From positions 516,082-580,081 of the forward strand of contig CAWFWZ010000004.1 in NCBI GenBank assembly GCA_963819645.1: DNA of 64,000 nucleotides, in the 5' to 3' direction. The position numbers were made by a program, and so were the translations under genes. The notes beneath the pieces are model-generated. The model did no database searches. It saw only the letters and a list, made by a program, of their open reading frames with translations, and was not told the origin of the DNA. The DNA is from CAVVDY01 sp963819645 (GTDB taxonomy: Bacteria > Acidobacteriota > Terriglobia > Terriglobales > Acidobacteriaceae). Below, one piece after another: positions 9,339 through 18,875 of the stretch. Positions within the stretch are counted from its first letter, which is position 1. Each line of letters opens with the position of its first letter.

Positions 9339-11081
9339 TTAATCCTTGACCAGCACTCGAACCGCGTAGCCGTCCTCATTGCTGTCGAGAACCTGCTTCC
9401 AGCCGGCTGGGCCGTCCTGCCACAAACGACCACCGGACTGCAGCGTCGCTTCGATACGCAATGTCGGCCCGACCGCCGGTACAAGCATGGTCAGCACACC
9501 GTTGTCGTAGCTCACTTCGGCGCGCCGCTCATGGCCGAGCACATGTTTCTTCCGTAGCTGCAGCAGCTTGCGATACCACTCCAGCATCTCGCGATTCTCG
9601 TCAGCACTGGCCCACGTCAGCTTCGAGCGCTCGAAGGTCTGCGGGTCTTCAGGATCGGGCACTTCGCTGAAGTCGAAGTCTTTGAACTCGCTGCGGCGGC
9701 CTTCGCTGACCGCCTTCTTCAGATTGGGATCTTCGAAGTCGGCGAAGAACTGGAAGGGCGCACTCTCGTCATACTCCTGGCCCATGAACAGCAGCGGAGT
9801 GTGCGGCGCGAGCAGCAGCAGAGCCGCGGCCATCTTGCGGGCTCCGCGCGAGACGAGTGCGATCAGGCGCTCTCCCTTCGCACGATTGCCGACCTGGTCG
9901 TGGTTCTGGATGCAGATGACATTCGCCGGCAGCGGAACATCTTCTGCAGGCGTGCCGCGAGGCCCGTTCCAGAAGGCGAAGGTCTCACCCTGGAAGACAT
10001 ACCCTTCACGCCACACTTTTGCGATTTGTTCCGGCCTGCCAAAGTCCTGGTAGTAGCCGGTACGCTCACCGGTGAGCAGAGCGTGCAACGCGTGGTGAAA
10101 GTCGTCGCTCCAAACGGCGTTCAGTCCGTAGCCCTTAGGCGCAGGCTCGACATAGCGCGAATCGTTCTCGTCGGTCTCGGCGATGACGACCACTGTTCGC
10201 TGCAACTCGGCGGCAAGCGCCTGCACCTTCTCCTGCATCTCGGCGAGGATGTGTTTCGGCGAATCGTCTTTGATGGTCTGCACCGCGTCGAGCCGCAAGC
10301 CGTCGAGGTGATACTCGCGAATCCAATAGAGCGCATTGTTGACGACGTAGCGACGCACCTGCTCGCAACCCTCGTCGTCGTAATTGATGGCATCTCCCCA
10401 CGGCGTCTTGTGGTGCGCGGTGAAGTACGGACCGAACATGCGCAGGTAATTCCCTTCCGGTCCGAGGTGGTTGTAGACGACGTCGAGGATGACGGCCAGC
10501 CCAAGCTCATGCGCGGCATCGACGAAACGACGAAACGCGGCAGGCCCGCCATAGTTGGCCTGCACCGCGTATGGCGAGACGCCGTCGTATCCCCAGTTGC
10601 GAGTCCCGGGAGCAGCGGCGACCGGCATCACCTCGATAACGGTGACGCCAAGGTCCTTCAGGTATGGCAGCTTCTCGACGGCGCTGTCGAAGGTGCCTTC
10701 GGGCGTGAATGTCCCGATGTGCAGCTCGTAGATGACGTAGTCCTCGAGCGGCAAGCCGCGCCAGCCTTCGTCCGACCAGGCGTAGAGCGTGGGATCGACG
10801 ATCTCGGTCGGTCCGTGTACTCCCTCGGGAAGGAAGCGCGAAACGGGATCGGGAATGGGTCGGCTGCCGTCGAGAATGTAGGCGTAGCGGTCGCCGACGC
10901 GCGCCGACGCGGTCGCGACGAAGTCCTCGCCGTCGCGGCGCATTGGAATATCCTGTGGCTGCTGACCCAGGCGCATCAGCCGCAACGTGATTTGCTCGGG
11001 CGTCGGTGCCCACACGCGGAAGTCAACTTTATCGCCGCGAACGGTTGCGCCGTAAGAAGAGGTCTGTGTAGCTGTCGTCAC
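9339..11081 (-). CDS. treZ: Malto-oligosyltrehalose trehalohydrolase
   Basis: 580 residues. An N-terminal E-set domain (VDFRVWAPTPEQITL) is followed by a GH13 barrel: YVIYELHIGTFTPEGTF, DVVYNHLGPEGNYL, nucleophile region LDGLRLDAVQTI, acid/base region VVVIAETDENDSR and QNHDQVGNRAKGERL. These are TreZ signatures. The enzyme releases trehalose from maltooligosyltrehalose made by TreY, which is not in the window. Trehalose would serve desiccation or osmotic tolerance. Confidence 0.95.
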   Translation of the reverse strand: MTTATQTSSYGATVRGDKVDFRVWAPTPEQITLRLMRLGQQPQDIPMRRDGEDFVATASARVGDRYAYILDGSRPIPDPVSRFLPEGVHGPTEIVDPTLYAWSDEGWRGLPLEDYVIYELHIGTFTPEGTFDSAVEKLPYLKDLGVTVIEVMPVAAAPGTRNWGYDGVSPYAVQANYGGPAAFRRFVDAAHELGLAVILDVVYNHLGPEGNYLRMFGPYFTAHHKTPWGDAINYDDEGCEQVRRYVVNNALYWIREYHLDGLRLDAVQTIKDDSPKHILAEMQEKVQALAAELQRTVVVIAETDENDSRYVEPAPKGYGLNAVWSDDFHHALHALLTGERTGYYQDFGRPEQIAKVWREGYVFQGETFAFWNGPRGTPAEDVPLPANVICIQNHDQVGNRAKGERLIALVSRGARKMAAALLLLAPHTPLLFMGQEYDESAPFQFFADFEDPNLKKAVSEGRRSEFKDFDFSEVPDPEDPQTFERSKLTWASADENREMLEWYRKLLQLRKKHVLGHERRAEVSYDNGVLTMLVPAVGPTLRIEATLQSGGRLWQDGPAGWKQVLDSNEDGYAVRVLVKD

Positions 11082-11133
11082 GTTCCTTCAGACGAGCTAG
11101 TTACCCGATAAGATGCATAGCGGATCACGGACA

Positions 11134-11220
11134 AAGATTTCAGCACGGAGAACACGGAGGGCACGGAGAAGAAGGAATAAGGCTTTGGAATTCTCCGTGA
11201 CCTCGGTGGTGCGAAGTCTT
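11134..11220. repeat. Dispersed hairpin repeat, CACGGAG family, copy 1
   Basis: CACGGAGAACACGGAGGGCA and CTCCGTGACCTCGGTGGTG form an imperfect hairpin with complementary arms (CACGGAG / CTCCGTG). The same element lies inverted at 38172-38262. It occupies the intergenic space between treZ and maf. Confidence 0.75.
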
Positions 11221-11237
11221 CCACTACAATCCCTGCA

Positions 11238-11819
11238 ATGTGTTCGCTCATCCTCGCTTCTGCCTCGCCTCGCCGCTCCGAACTGTTGCGGAATGCCGGC
11301 ATTGCCTTCGAGGTCGATCCCGCCGACATCCATGAAGCGCCGCTTGCAGGCGAGACGCCGATCGACTACGCGCAACGGCTGGCGCGCGACAAGGCGCGTA
11401 CTGTGTTGGCGCGACACCCTGATGTTGTTGTGCTGGGAGCGGATACGGTCGTCGTGGTTGATGAACATCTGCTTGAAAAGCCCACAAACGCCGAGGATGC
11501 CAAGCGTATGTTGCGTCTGCTGTCGGGGCGCACACACCAGGTCATCACCGGGGTGTGTCTGCTGAACGCCGATTTTGAACGTACCGAAGCGGAGCTAACG
11601 GAGGTCGCATTCGTCAGAATGTCGGAGGCCGACATCGCGGAATACGTCGCGAGTGGGGAACCGATGGACAAAGCCGGCGCGTACGGAATCCAAGGCATAG
11701 CTTCGCGATGGGTCGAGAGAATCGATGGCGACTACTTCAACGTCGTGGGCCTGCCGGTAGCGCGGGTGTATCGGATGCTGAAAGAACTCAGCGGTCTTTC
11801 ATGGAGAGTTCGTAAGTAA
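11238..11819 (+). CDS. maf: Maf-type nucleoside triphosphate pyrophosphatase
   Basis: 193 residues. The N-terminal signature LILASASPRRSELLRNAG is the nucleotide-binding loop, VVLGADTVVVVDEHLL has the metal-binding Asp, and DKAGAYGIQG is the conserved C-terminal motif. Maf proteins hydrolyse dTTP, UTP or modified pyrimidine nucleotides. The SPRRSELL form fits the dTTP/UTP branch (YhdE-like), but specificity is an inference. Confidence 0.93.
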   Translation: MCSLILASASPRRSELLRNAGIAFEVDPADIHEAPLAGETPIDYAQRLARDKARTVLARHPDVVVLGADTVVVVDEHLLEKPTNAEDAKRMLRLLSGRTHQVITGVCLLNADFERTEAELTEVAFVRMSEADIAEYVASGEPMDKAGAYGIQGIASRWVERIDGDYFNVVGLPVARVYRMLKELSGLSWRVRK

Positions 11820-12010
11820 TTGTCATCCTGAACGACGGGCAGGACCGGCTTTGTGCCCCCGAGCGGGAAGCCGATCACGGCAAGGCCGAAAGACAGGTTC
11901 GCGGACTGAAGTCCAGTCAGGATGACACAGCTCAACTAAGACGCGGTTTCTTGGGCCAGGACGCAAACTGCAGGTCCCTCTACGGCTCGCGCCGTCTCGG
12001 GATGACACAA
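11820..12010. repeat. Dispersed GTCATCCTGA/TCAGGATGAC repeats after maf
   Basis: TGTCATCCTGA at 11820 is mirrored by TCAGGATGACA at about 11918, and a third half (CTCGGGATGACAC) ends near 12008. The block belongs to the same family as copies at 37243, 50599, 57513, 62485, 62686 and 63258. It fills the gap between the convergent maf and tatA genes. Confidence 0.7.
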
Positions 12011-12069
12011 CTAAAGAGTTAGCCTGGCGCAGCGAAAGCTACGCCCTTTCAAAGCCGCGACGCTAGAGC

Positions 12070-12267
12070 TTACGCCTGCTTCTTCTCTTCCGTGGTGGTG
12101 GTCGTGGTAGCGTTGGTCGCGCTGTGGTCGTTCATTGACGACTTGAAATTGCGGATACCTTCACCCAGTCCCTTGCCCAGCTCGCCCAGCTTTTTAGGCC
12201 CAAAGATGAGCAGGGCGATGAACACGATAACCGCCAGCTCTGGCAGACCGATCTTTCCACCAAACAT
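12070..12267 (-). CDS. tatA: Sec-independent protein translocase subunit TatA/E
   Basis: 65 residues. One transmembrane helix (IGLPELAVIVFIALLIFG) is followed by the hinge FGPKKLGELGKGLGEGIRNFK amphipathic helix and a polar Thr-rich tail. This is the standard TatA/E architecture that forms the pore for folded exported proteins. tatB and tatC are not adjacent. Confidence 0.93.
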   Translation of the reverse strand: MFGGKIGLPELAVIVFIALLIFGPKKLGELGKGLGEGIRNFKSSMNDHSATNATTTTTTEEKKQA

Positions 12268-12368
12268 AGAAACCTCCGGTAAAGCCCGGTTTCGTTGCGG
12301 TCAGGCAAGATGCTGCGGGCTAATCAAATTCTAGGCTTTTGTCATGCCAGCGTCAAAGACATCTCAAT

Positions 12369-12641
12369 CTACTTGGCGACAGCTCGAATCAACCTTGCGA
12401 TGCCCTTTGACAGGCAGTACCACCATAGGGTGCCGACAAGAACCAACCACGCGGCCGCCACAGGCCACGCAACCCAGGCCAGCGCGAGAAAGACGAGCGA
12501 CACCGGCATGTCGAGTATGATCAGGGCGTCCTGTGCCCTCGAGGGATACTCGGGTACCTGTTGGATATTGACGCCGACAATTGCGAACAGGGCGATGCAC
12601 AGGTGAATACCTGGCAGGATGTACACGGCAAGACGTTTCAC
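12369..12641 (-). CDS. Small membrane protein, unknown function
   Basis: 90 residues with three hydrophobic segments: about 7-27, 40-62 and 66-84. The start MKRLAVYILPGIHLCIALFA looks like a signal anchor. No family is recognised. It sits between tatA and an M20 peptidase on the same strand. Confidence 0.6.
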   Translation of the reverse strand: MKRLAVYILPGIHLCIALFAIVGVNIQQVPEYPSRAQDALIILDMPVSLVFLALAWVAWPVAAAWLVLVGTLWWYCLSKGIARLIRAVAK

Positions 12642-12692
12642 GCTGCCCCTCTACCCTTGTAAGGCCCACGCTTCGTCGGAACAAAGTTAGCG

Positions 12693-13890
12693 TCAAATGC
12701 TGGCAACCAGTCCCGCCAGCAGCGCCGCCCTGCGCGGCATCTCTGCTGCTACGACGGATTCGCGGGGGGAATGCGCGCCATCACCGACCGCTCCCAGCCC
12801 ATCGAGAGTAGGAATACCCATGCCGGCGGTGAAGTTTCCGTCCGAGCCGCCGCCCACCGCGATCTCGCTCACTGAGAATCCCAACTCCTTCGCGACCTTT
12901 TGCGCCTGGTGGAAGAGCGCGACTACCGCGGGCGAGCGCTCCAGCGGTGGACGATTGATGCCGCCCTCGACGTGCAGCTTGCACTTCTTGTTCACCGCCT
13001 CTAGAGCGCGGATCTTGCGCATCATCAAGTTGCCATCGACCTTACTGGCGATCCGCAGGTCGAACTCGGCCTCCGCGTCCGAGGGAACTACGTTCGTGCG
13101 CGTGCCACCACGAATGATGCCCGGGTTCAGCGTGATGCCTCGCTCCAGGTTGGTCATCGCCGCAACCGCCTGTATCTGATGCGACATCTCGAGGATGGCG
13201 TTCTGACCTTTCTCGAAGTCGAGTCCGGCGTGTGAAGCGACTCCGCTGACGCGTATGGTGAAGTTGCCTACGCCTTTGCGCGCTGTCTTCAACGCACCGC
13301 CGCGACCGGCGGGCTCGCACACCAGAACAGCCTCACTGCGGCTGGCCAGCTTCTCCGTGATGGCGCGCGAAGTCTCGCTGCCCTCTTCTTCATCGGAGAC
13401 CAGCAGAACTGTAATCGGGCGGGCCAGTGGTCCGGCGGCTTGCAGGGCGCGAATCGCATACATCATCTGCACGACGCCGCCCTTCATGTCGAAGGCCCCG
13501 GGGCCGTAGACCAGTCCTTTGCTCTCGCGCCATGGCATGGTGGCCAGCGTACCGATGTCATACACCGTGTCGTAGTGGCCGAGCAGCAGGATGGGCTTGC
13601 GGCCCTTCGCACCTGCGAACTCAACCTGCAGATGATCGCCAGCTTTCTTCTGGCGATGCAGCTTCACGTCGTCCACCAAGCTCCTTGAACTTGGCGGCCA
13701 GCACGGTAGAGAGCGCGTCGCAGGCAGCCTTGTCGTGTGTCGGCGACTCCATGAGCACCAACTCTTTGAGGTCGGCGACCATTTCGGACTGGCGAGGCGC
13801 GAGCCAATCTCGGATCAGCAGTAGTGGCGAAACCGCGGGCTGCAATTCGGCCTTTCGTCTCTTGGATGTCATTGGTGCCGGAGTCTTCAT
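12693..13890 (-). CDS. M20 family metallopeptidase (carboxypeptidase G2-like), frameshifted
   Basis: About 398 codons if one extra G near 13682 is removed, which joins KFKEL to VDDVKLHRQKKAGDHLQVEF. Metal-binding regions are visible: LLLGHYDTVYD, GAFDMKGGVVQMMYAI, SDEEEGSETSRAI with the catalytic Glu, and CEPAGRGGALKTARKGVG. The lid domain GVASHAGLDFEKGQNAI and the C-terminal SDGNFTAGMGIPTLDGLG complete the family pattern. It is probably a cytoplasmic zinc exopeptidase or amidase for N-acyl amino acids or glutamate conjugates. No signal peptide is seen. Confidence 0.88.
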
Positions 13891-13961
13891 CTTCGTTTCA
13901 AGTTACATCGAGCTTAACGCACGAACCCGAAATGTATAATCTATCGTTTTCAGCCCAACTT

Positions 13962-14486
13962 ATGAGCGACAGCGCAAATGCGGCCGCGGCCGATAAGACC
14001 AGCCTCGATCTTCAGGATATCCTGAAGATCCTTCCGCATCGTTTTCCGTTTCTGCTGATCGACCGCATCACCGAACTGGTTCGCACCAAGCGCATCGTGG
14101 CGCTGAAGAACGTGACCATCAACGAGCCGTTTTTTGCAGGACACTTTCCCACATTCCCCATCATGCCGGGCGTGCTGGTGGTGGAGGCCATGGCGCAGGC
14201 CGGAGGCGTGCTGCTGCTGACCGAATTTCCCGATCGCGAGCAGAAGCTGCTGCTGTTCACCGGTATCGAGAAGGCGAAATTCCGGCGGCCGGTGGTGCCG
14301 GGCGACCAGCTTCGCATCGATGTCGACGTGCTGGTGTGGCGCGGTACCGCCGGACGCATGCAGGGCAAAGCCTACGTCAACGACAAGCTGGCGTGCGAGG
14401 CAATCATTACCTGCCGGCTGCTGGATCGCGAGCGGCAGAAGCCCGAACCGCCGGCTGCGACTGAACCTGCCGCGGAGCCTGCATAG
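13962..14486 (+). CDS. fabZ: 3-hydroxyacyl-ACP dehydratase FabZ
   Basis: 174 residues from the ATG at 13962. ILKILPHRFPFLLIDRI is the FabZ N-terminal helix, NEPFFAGHFPTFPIMPGVLVVEAM has the catalytic His (GHFP) and Glu, and the hot-dog fold ends at about residue 150 with a Pro/Ala-rich tail. It dehydrates 3-hydroxyacyl-ACP in fatty acid synthesis. It lies 5 bp upstream of lpxA, the usual Gram-negative pairing. Confidence 0.95.
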   Translation: MSDSANAAAADKTSLDLQDILKILPHRFPFLLIDRITELVRTKRIVALKNVTINEPFFAGHFPTFPIMPGVLVVEAMAQAGGVLLLTEFPDREQKLLLFTGIEKAKFRRPVVPGDQLRIDVDVLVWRGTAGRMQGKAYVNDKLACEAIITCRLLDRERQKPEPPAATEPAAEPA

Positions 14487-14491
14487 CTTCG

Positions 14492-15266
14492 ATGAGCATC
14501 CATCCGACGGCCATCGTCGATCCCAGCGCCAAGATTCCGGGCTCATGCTCCATTGGACCGTACTGCGTCATCGGTGCAGAGGTTGAGCTGGGCAAAAACT
14601 GTGAGCTGGCTTCGCACGTTATTCTAGGCGGCCCTTCCAGGTTCGGAGCTGACAACAAGATCTACTCATTCGCGGTGATCGGCGGCGATCCGCAGGATAT
14701 CACCTACAAGAACGAACCTACTCGCCTGGAAGTTGGCGACCGCAACCAGATTCGCGAGTACGTCACCATCACTCGCGGCACCACGAAAGGCGGCGGCGTC
14801 ACTCGGATCGGCAGCGACACGCTGATCATGGCCTATACCCACATCGGCCACGACTGCGTCATCGGCGATCACGCCATGCTGGTGAACGCGGCGACGCTGG
14901 CGGGACACGTAACGGTCGAGGAATGGGCAGTCGTCGGCGCACTATGCCCGGTACACCAGTTCGTGCGCATCGGGGCGCATTCTTACATCGGCGGCGGTAC
15001 TACCATCACGCAGGACGTGCTCCCTTACTCGATGACCAGCGCCGAGCGCGACACCCACGCTTACATGCTGAACAAAGTCGGGTTGCAGCGGCGAGGCTTC
15101 TCATCGCGAGCGCATCGCACGACTGCATCACGCGTTCAAAGTTTTGCTCGCCTCCAAGCTGAACACCTCGCAAGCGCTGGAGAAATTGCGCAGCGAAGGC
15201 GACGATCCCGATGTCGCCAGCTTGATCAGCTTCATCGAAGCAGCAGAGCGCGGAATCATCAAGTAA
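14492..15266 (+). CDS. lpxA: UDP-N-acetylglucosamine acyltransferase LpxA, frameshifted
   Basis: About 258 residues. The N-terminal left-handed beta-helix hexapeptides are clear (IHPTAIVDPSAKI, IGPYCVIGAEVELG, LIMAYTHIGHDCVIGDHAML with the catalytic His). One extra C near 15105 breaks the frame; removing it continues as GFSSERIARLHHAFKVL with the usual C-terminal helical domain, to a TAA at 15264-15266. LpxA adds the first acyl chain in lipid A synthesis, so the organism should have a lipid A outer membrane. Confidence 0.92.
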
Positions 15267-15275
15267 TTCGGCAAT

Positions 15276-16233
15276 TTAGTGAAAGATCGACGCGAAGAAG
15301 GCGCCGATTTTGCTGAACACTCCGCGCTTCTCTTCTGCTGAGTTAGCAGCCACTGTCTGAGTCTTCGGCTCGGCCTTTTTCTTGCCCGGAGGCAGCACGG
15401 TCGGCTGCAACGACACCAGGTGCGTGTTGTCCAGCTTCAGGTGAGCCACGACGGCGGTCATGTCGGGCGGGATACCCTCGCCGTTGAACACAAACGGAGC
15501 TTCCATCGAGAGGTGCGTGTCCGTCATGACCGGAGCTGATTCGTCCAGCGCCGCAGCTAATGCGGCTCCGCTGGTCGGCGGCAGCTTGGCCGGAGCAGGA
15601 GGCGGAGGCGTAACTTTCGCAACTTGTACCGGCGCAGGCGCGGGACAGCCGCAACTCTGACGGGCGCGCGTCGCTCCCTGGATGTGCCCGCCCTTGAACA
15701 GAACAGCCTCGTCCTGCTTCACCTGATAGCTCTCGTCGCCCATCGCCTCGGCTACCACTACCGCTGAACTGTTCGAGGGAAGCGACTCGCACGCAGGTAT
15801 CTCCGTTGGCGGTCACGCGCATGGCGACGTGAATCCTGGCGGGCCCGGGCAGCAGCAGCCGGAAGTCGGGCGTGAGCAGGTTGTCGGAGGCAGAGCCTAT
15901 GGGATAGTCCAGCTCGAGATTTCCGGCGTTGACGCTGAACAGGAGCTGGCGTCCGCTCTGCGACGAGGACACAGACAGGCTGGTTCCGGGACAGACCAGC
16001 ACGTTGCCCCCGCGTTCGAGCTTCAGAGTAGCGGTCTGCGCGCCGGCCGCGATTTGCGATCCGCTCACGACGCCGGTACCAGAGCCGGCGAGGATCACCG
16101 CGCCCTTGACGCTGGCGTCGGTGGCGTAAAGCTCACCGATGGTCTGCTGGGCCTCGAGCGACAGGCTTGATAGAAATAGCAGGAAAGCAGGAGCTAAGCG
16201 GCGGATCGTCTGCGAGATGTGAATCGGGGGCAC
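15276..16233 (-). CDS. Secreted FecR-like domain protein, frameshifted
   Basis: Export signal IRRLAPAFLLFLSSLSLEAQ is followed by a FecR-like beta-rich region (LERGGNVLVCPGTSLSVSSS, FSVNAGNLELDYPIG). One extra C near 15775 separates it from a C-terminal Pro/Ala-rich segment and a short hydrophobic end (VFSKIGAFFASIFH). Joined, this is about 318 residues. The GTG at 16233 is chosen because it precedes the signal peptide directly; a TTG at 16272 would add 13 residues. Function is unknown. Confidence 0.6.
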
Positions 16234-16337
16234 AACGTACTGACGATAACACCGCCGCAGAGCAGGCACCAAGCGATGCAGACGCTTGCGGTTCGCCTTC
16301 GACCGAATTAACGCTCGCCTGACAGAGGCGTTTGGTC

Positions 16338-16389
16338 ATCAGGTGTCAGGTATCAGTGGGTACCTCTGAAACCTGACACCTGAAACCTA
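16338..16389. repeat. Dispersed AGGTGTCAGGT/ACCTGACACCT hairpin
   Basis: AGGTGTCAGGTATCAG and the downstream AACCTGACACCTGAAACC are inverted copies around a short loop, giving an 11-bp stem. Related sequences occur at 1921-1934 beside the 6S 3' end, near 37420 and at 50277-50310. It separates the divergent FecR-like and FtsX-like genes. Confidence 0.7.
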
Positions 16390-16463
16390 ACGCCCGCCAC
16401 GCGATCAAAGTCGGCGGTCGCGTTGAACCCATGCCAGCTTGGGTTTAATCTCTGACGTAGCCC

Positions 16464-17702
16464 ATGGCAATCAAAGCGACCAGCGGACGCGCCTATCCCA
16501 GGATGGTCTTGGGCGAGACCATCAGTGTCGCAGTCGAGACCTTTCGCGCGCACAAAACGCGATTCATGTTGACTGCGCTCGGCATGGTGATCGGTACGGC
16601 GTCGCTCATCCTGGTGGTCACCATCGGCCTTACCGGCAAGGAATACATCCTGCGCGAGATTCAGGCCATCGGCGCCAACATGATGGTGGCTTACTACCAG
16701 GGCGGCAGCAACTACGGCAGCTCGTCCAGCGACTATCTCACGCTCGAGGACATGGACGCCGTGCGGCGACAGGTGCCGGGCATTACATCTTCATCGCCGA
16801 TGCTCGAACTTCACGACCGCATCGCCATTCCCGGCGGTAAAGAACGCGACGTGCTCATCCTCGGTGTGTCGTCGCAATACCAGTGGGTGCGAAATCTGGA
16901 GATCGTGGCAGGACGCTTCTTCGACGATAACGACGTCAGGGCGCGCAGTAAAATCGCGGAGGTTACGGTCAACCTTGCGATACGGCTTTACGGCTCTCCG
17001 GATGCGGCGGTAGGGCAGGAGATCAGGCTGGAGGGACTTCCGTTCATCATCGTCGGGGTTTTCAAGGAGCGGGTTGACACCTTCGGGCAGTCGGAAATTT
17101 CGGAAGAGACCATCCTGATTCCTCATACCGTGGCCCGCTTCTTCACCTCGACCGATGAGGTTAAGCAACTGTTTTTCTCGGTTGCCGATTCGCGAGAGGT
17201 GCCGCGCGCTACCGATCAGATTCTGCAGGTGCTGAAGTCGAGGCATCGTCCCGAATCCGTGTACAAGGTCGATAACCTGACGCAGCTGCTCAGCGTGGCG
17301 AGCAAGACAGCTAACGCGCTGACCACGGTTCTGCTGCTCATCTCGGTGCTGACGCTGCTGGTGAGCGGCGTGGGAATCATGAACATTATGCTGGCGACTG
17401 TCACGTCGCGCATTCGCGAGATCGGAGTGCGCAAAGCGGTGGGAGCAACCAGTCATGAAATCCGCGCGCAATTTTTGGCGGAGGCGATGATGATCTCGCT
17501 GGGCGGCGGAGTTTTGGGAATCATCGTCGGGCTGGCCTTGCCGTTCTCGTTGCGCTTCCTGACCGATTACCGCATGCCGGTGTCAGGCTGGTCGGTGGTC
17601 ATTGCCATACTGGTTTCGTCGACTGTGGGCATCTTGTTTGGAACCGTGCCGGCAGCGCGTGCGGCGCGGCTCGATCCGGTGGAGAGCTTGCGATACGAGT
17701 AG
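16464..17702 (+). CDS. ABC transporter permease, MacB/FtsX type
   Basis: 412 residues. One N-terminal transmembrane segment (residues about 30-52), a periplasmic MacB-like core domain (about 55-270) and three C-terminal transmembrane segments (about 285-310, 335-360, 370-395). LLVSGVGIMNIMLATVTSRI and EIGVRKAVGATSHEIRAQF are the characteristic FtsX-domain motifs. No ATPase or membrane-fusion gene is adjacent, so it is an orphan permease here. Substrate is unknown. Confidence 0.88.
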   Translation: MAIKATSGRAYPRMVLGETISVAVETFRAHKTRFMLTALGMVIGTASLILVVTIGLTGKEYILREIQAIGANMMVAYYQGGSNYGSSSSDYLTLEDMDAVRRQVPGITSSSPMLELHDRIAIPGGKERDVLILGVSSQYQWVRNLEIVAGRFFDDNDVRARSKIAEVTVNLAIRLYGSPDAAVGQEIRLEGLPFIIVGVFKERVDTFGQSEISEETILIPHTVARFFTSTDEVKQLFFSVADSREVPRATDQILQVLKSRHRPESVYKVDNLTQLLSVASKTANALTTVLLLISVLTLLVSGVGIMNIMLATVTSRIREIGVRKAVGATSHEIRAQFLAEAMMISLGGGVLGIIVGLALPFSLRFLTDYRMPVSGWSVVIAILVSSTVGILFGTVPAARAARLDPVESLRYE

Positions 17703-17732
17703 CTCCGCCCAGGTTAGCGGCAATGAAGGGCG

Positions 17733-17763
17733 TACCCTTCGACTTCGCTCAGGGCAGGCTCTG
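17733..17763. repeat. Dispersed repeat half: CTTCGACTTCGCTCAGGGCA
   Basis: This short segment ends GCTCAGGGCAGGCT, the same end that occurs in the first insertion into the duplicated 5S gene (62378-62391). It belongs to the GTCATCCTGAGCGAAG/CTTCGCTCAGG superfamily of intergenic repeats seen across the window. Confidence 0.6.
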
Positions 17764-17790
17764 GGGCACCCAGCGTCGCACTACCCGAAC

Positions 17791-18669
17791 TCAAAGCTGA
17801 AGCGTCTTCAGGTAGTTCCGGAAATCGTTGCCCAGATCGTCTCGCTTTAATCCGAACTCCACCGTCGCCTTCAACATGCCAAGCTTGTCGCCGGTATCAT
17901 GCCGCGTGCCCTCAAAGGTGTACCCGTAGACCTTCTCGTGCTTCAGCAGTTGCTTGATGCCATCGGTAAGCTGAAGTTCGCCGCCTTTGCCGGGCTCCGT
18001 CGTGTCAAGCATGTCGAAAATTCTGGGAGTGAGAATGTAACGCCCGATGATCGCCAGGTTCGAGGGCGCATCCTCCGGCTTAGGCTTCTCGACCATGTTC
18101 TTCACTTCGTACAGCCGGCCGTCGTGTGTGCCGGTCGCGCTGGCGTCGAGCACACCATAGGCGGATATGGCCGCGCCCGCGACTTCCTGCGTGGCAAGTA
18201 TGGAAGAGCCGGTCTCGTTGTAAACGTCGATCATCTGTTTCAGGCATGGAACCTTCGCGTCGATGATGTCGTCGGGAAGAATCACGCCGAAGGGCTCGTC
18301 GCCGACCAGTTCGCGCGCCATCAGCACGGCATGGCCAAGCCCCATCGCCTGCTTCTGCCGAACATAAGCGATGTTGATCATGCCGGAAATCTTGCGCACC
18401 TGATCGAGAAGCTCCGCCTTGTTGCGTTGTTCCAGTTCGTTTTCCAGTTCGTAGCTGACATCGAAGTGGTCTTCGATCGCACTCTTGCCACGTCCGGTGA
18501 TGACGATGATCTGGTCGCAGCCCGCGGCCAAAGCCTCCTCCACGCCGTACTGAATGATGGGCTTGTCGACCAGCGGCAGCATCTCTTTTGGTATGGCTTT
18601 GGTGGCAGGAAGAAAACGTGTCCCGAGACCGGCTGCCGGGAACACAGCTTTGCGAACTTTCTTGGGCAT
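17791..18669 (-). CDS. galU: UTP-glucose-1-phosphate uridylyltransferase
   Basis: 292 residues from the ATG at 18669. It has KAVFPAAGLGTRFLPATKAIPKE (nucleotide-binding signature, seen from residue 7), KPIIQYGVEEALAAG, GHAVLMARELVGDEPFGVILPDD and VEKPKPEDAPSNLAIIGRYI. It makes UDP-glucose for polysaccharides and glycosylation. A start 60 bases upstream would add 20 unconserved residues. Confidence 0.95.
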   Translation of the reverse strand: MPKKVRKAVFPAAGLGTRFLPATKAIPKEMLPLVDKPIIQYGVEEALAAGCDQIIVITGRGKSAIEDHFDVSYELENELEQRNKAELLDQVRKISGMINIAYVRQKQAMGLGHAVLMARELVGDEPFGVILPDDIIDAKVPCLKQMIDVYNETGSSILATQEVAGAAISAYGVLDASATGTHDGRLYEVKNMVEKPKPEDAPSNLAIIGRYILTPRIFDMLDTTEPGKGGELQLTDGIKQLLKHEKVYGYTFEGTRHDTGDKLGMLKATVEFGLKRDDLGNDFRNYLKTLQL

Positions 18670-18767
18670 CGTGCCTCTTTCGAAACAGGCAGCTAGTTTC
18701 TGACGAGATAAGCGAGAGTCTCGCAACAATAAGAATACAGATTAGGGCCGGGATGTTGCCGGGGGAA

Positions 18768-18875
18768 GAAGCTATCAGCTCTCAGCTGTCAGCCATCAGC
18801 TAAAGCCCGGGGACTCAAGGAGTGGTCGCTCCGTCTTGCTTCAGCTGAGAGCTGACGGCTGATAGCTGACGGCTT
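18768..18875. repeat. Dispersed AGCTATCAGCTCTCAGCTGT inverted repeat
   Basis: AGCTATCAGCTCTCAGCTGT... at 18770 is mirrored by AGCTGAGAGCTGACGGCTGA at about 18842 across some 40 bases. It lies between galU and the nrfD-type gene, and its right half is read through as the last codons of that gene. Confidence 0.75.

Noticed and set aside
9801..11111. Open frame antisense to treZ
   Set aside because: No recognisable protein features; treZ motifs are unambiguous on the other strand.
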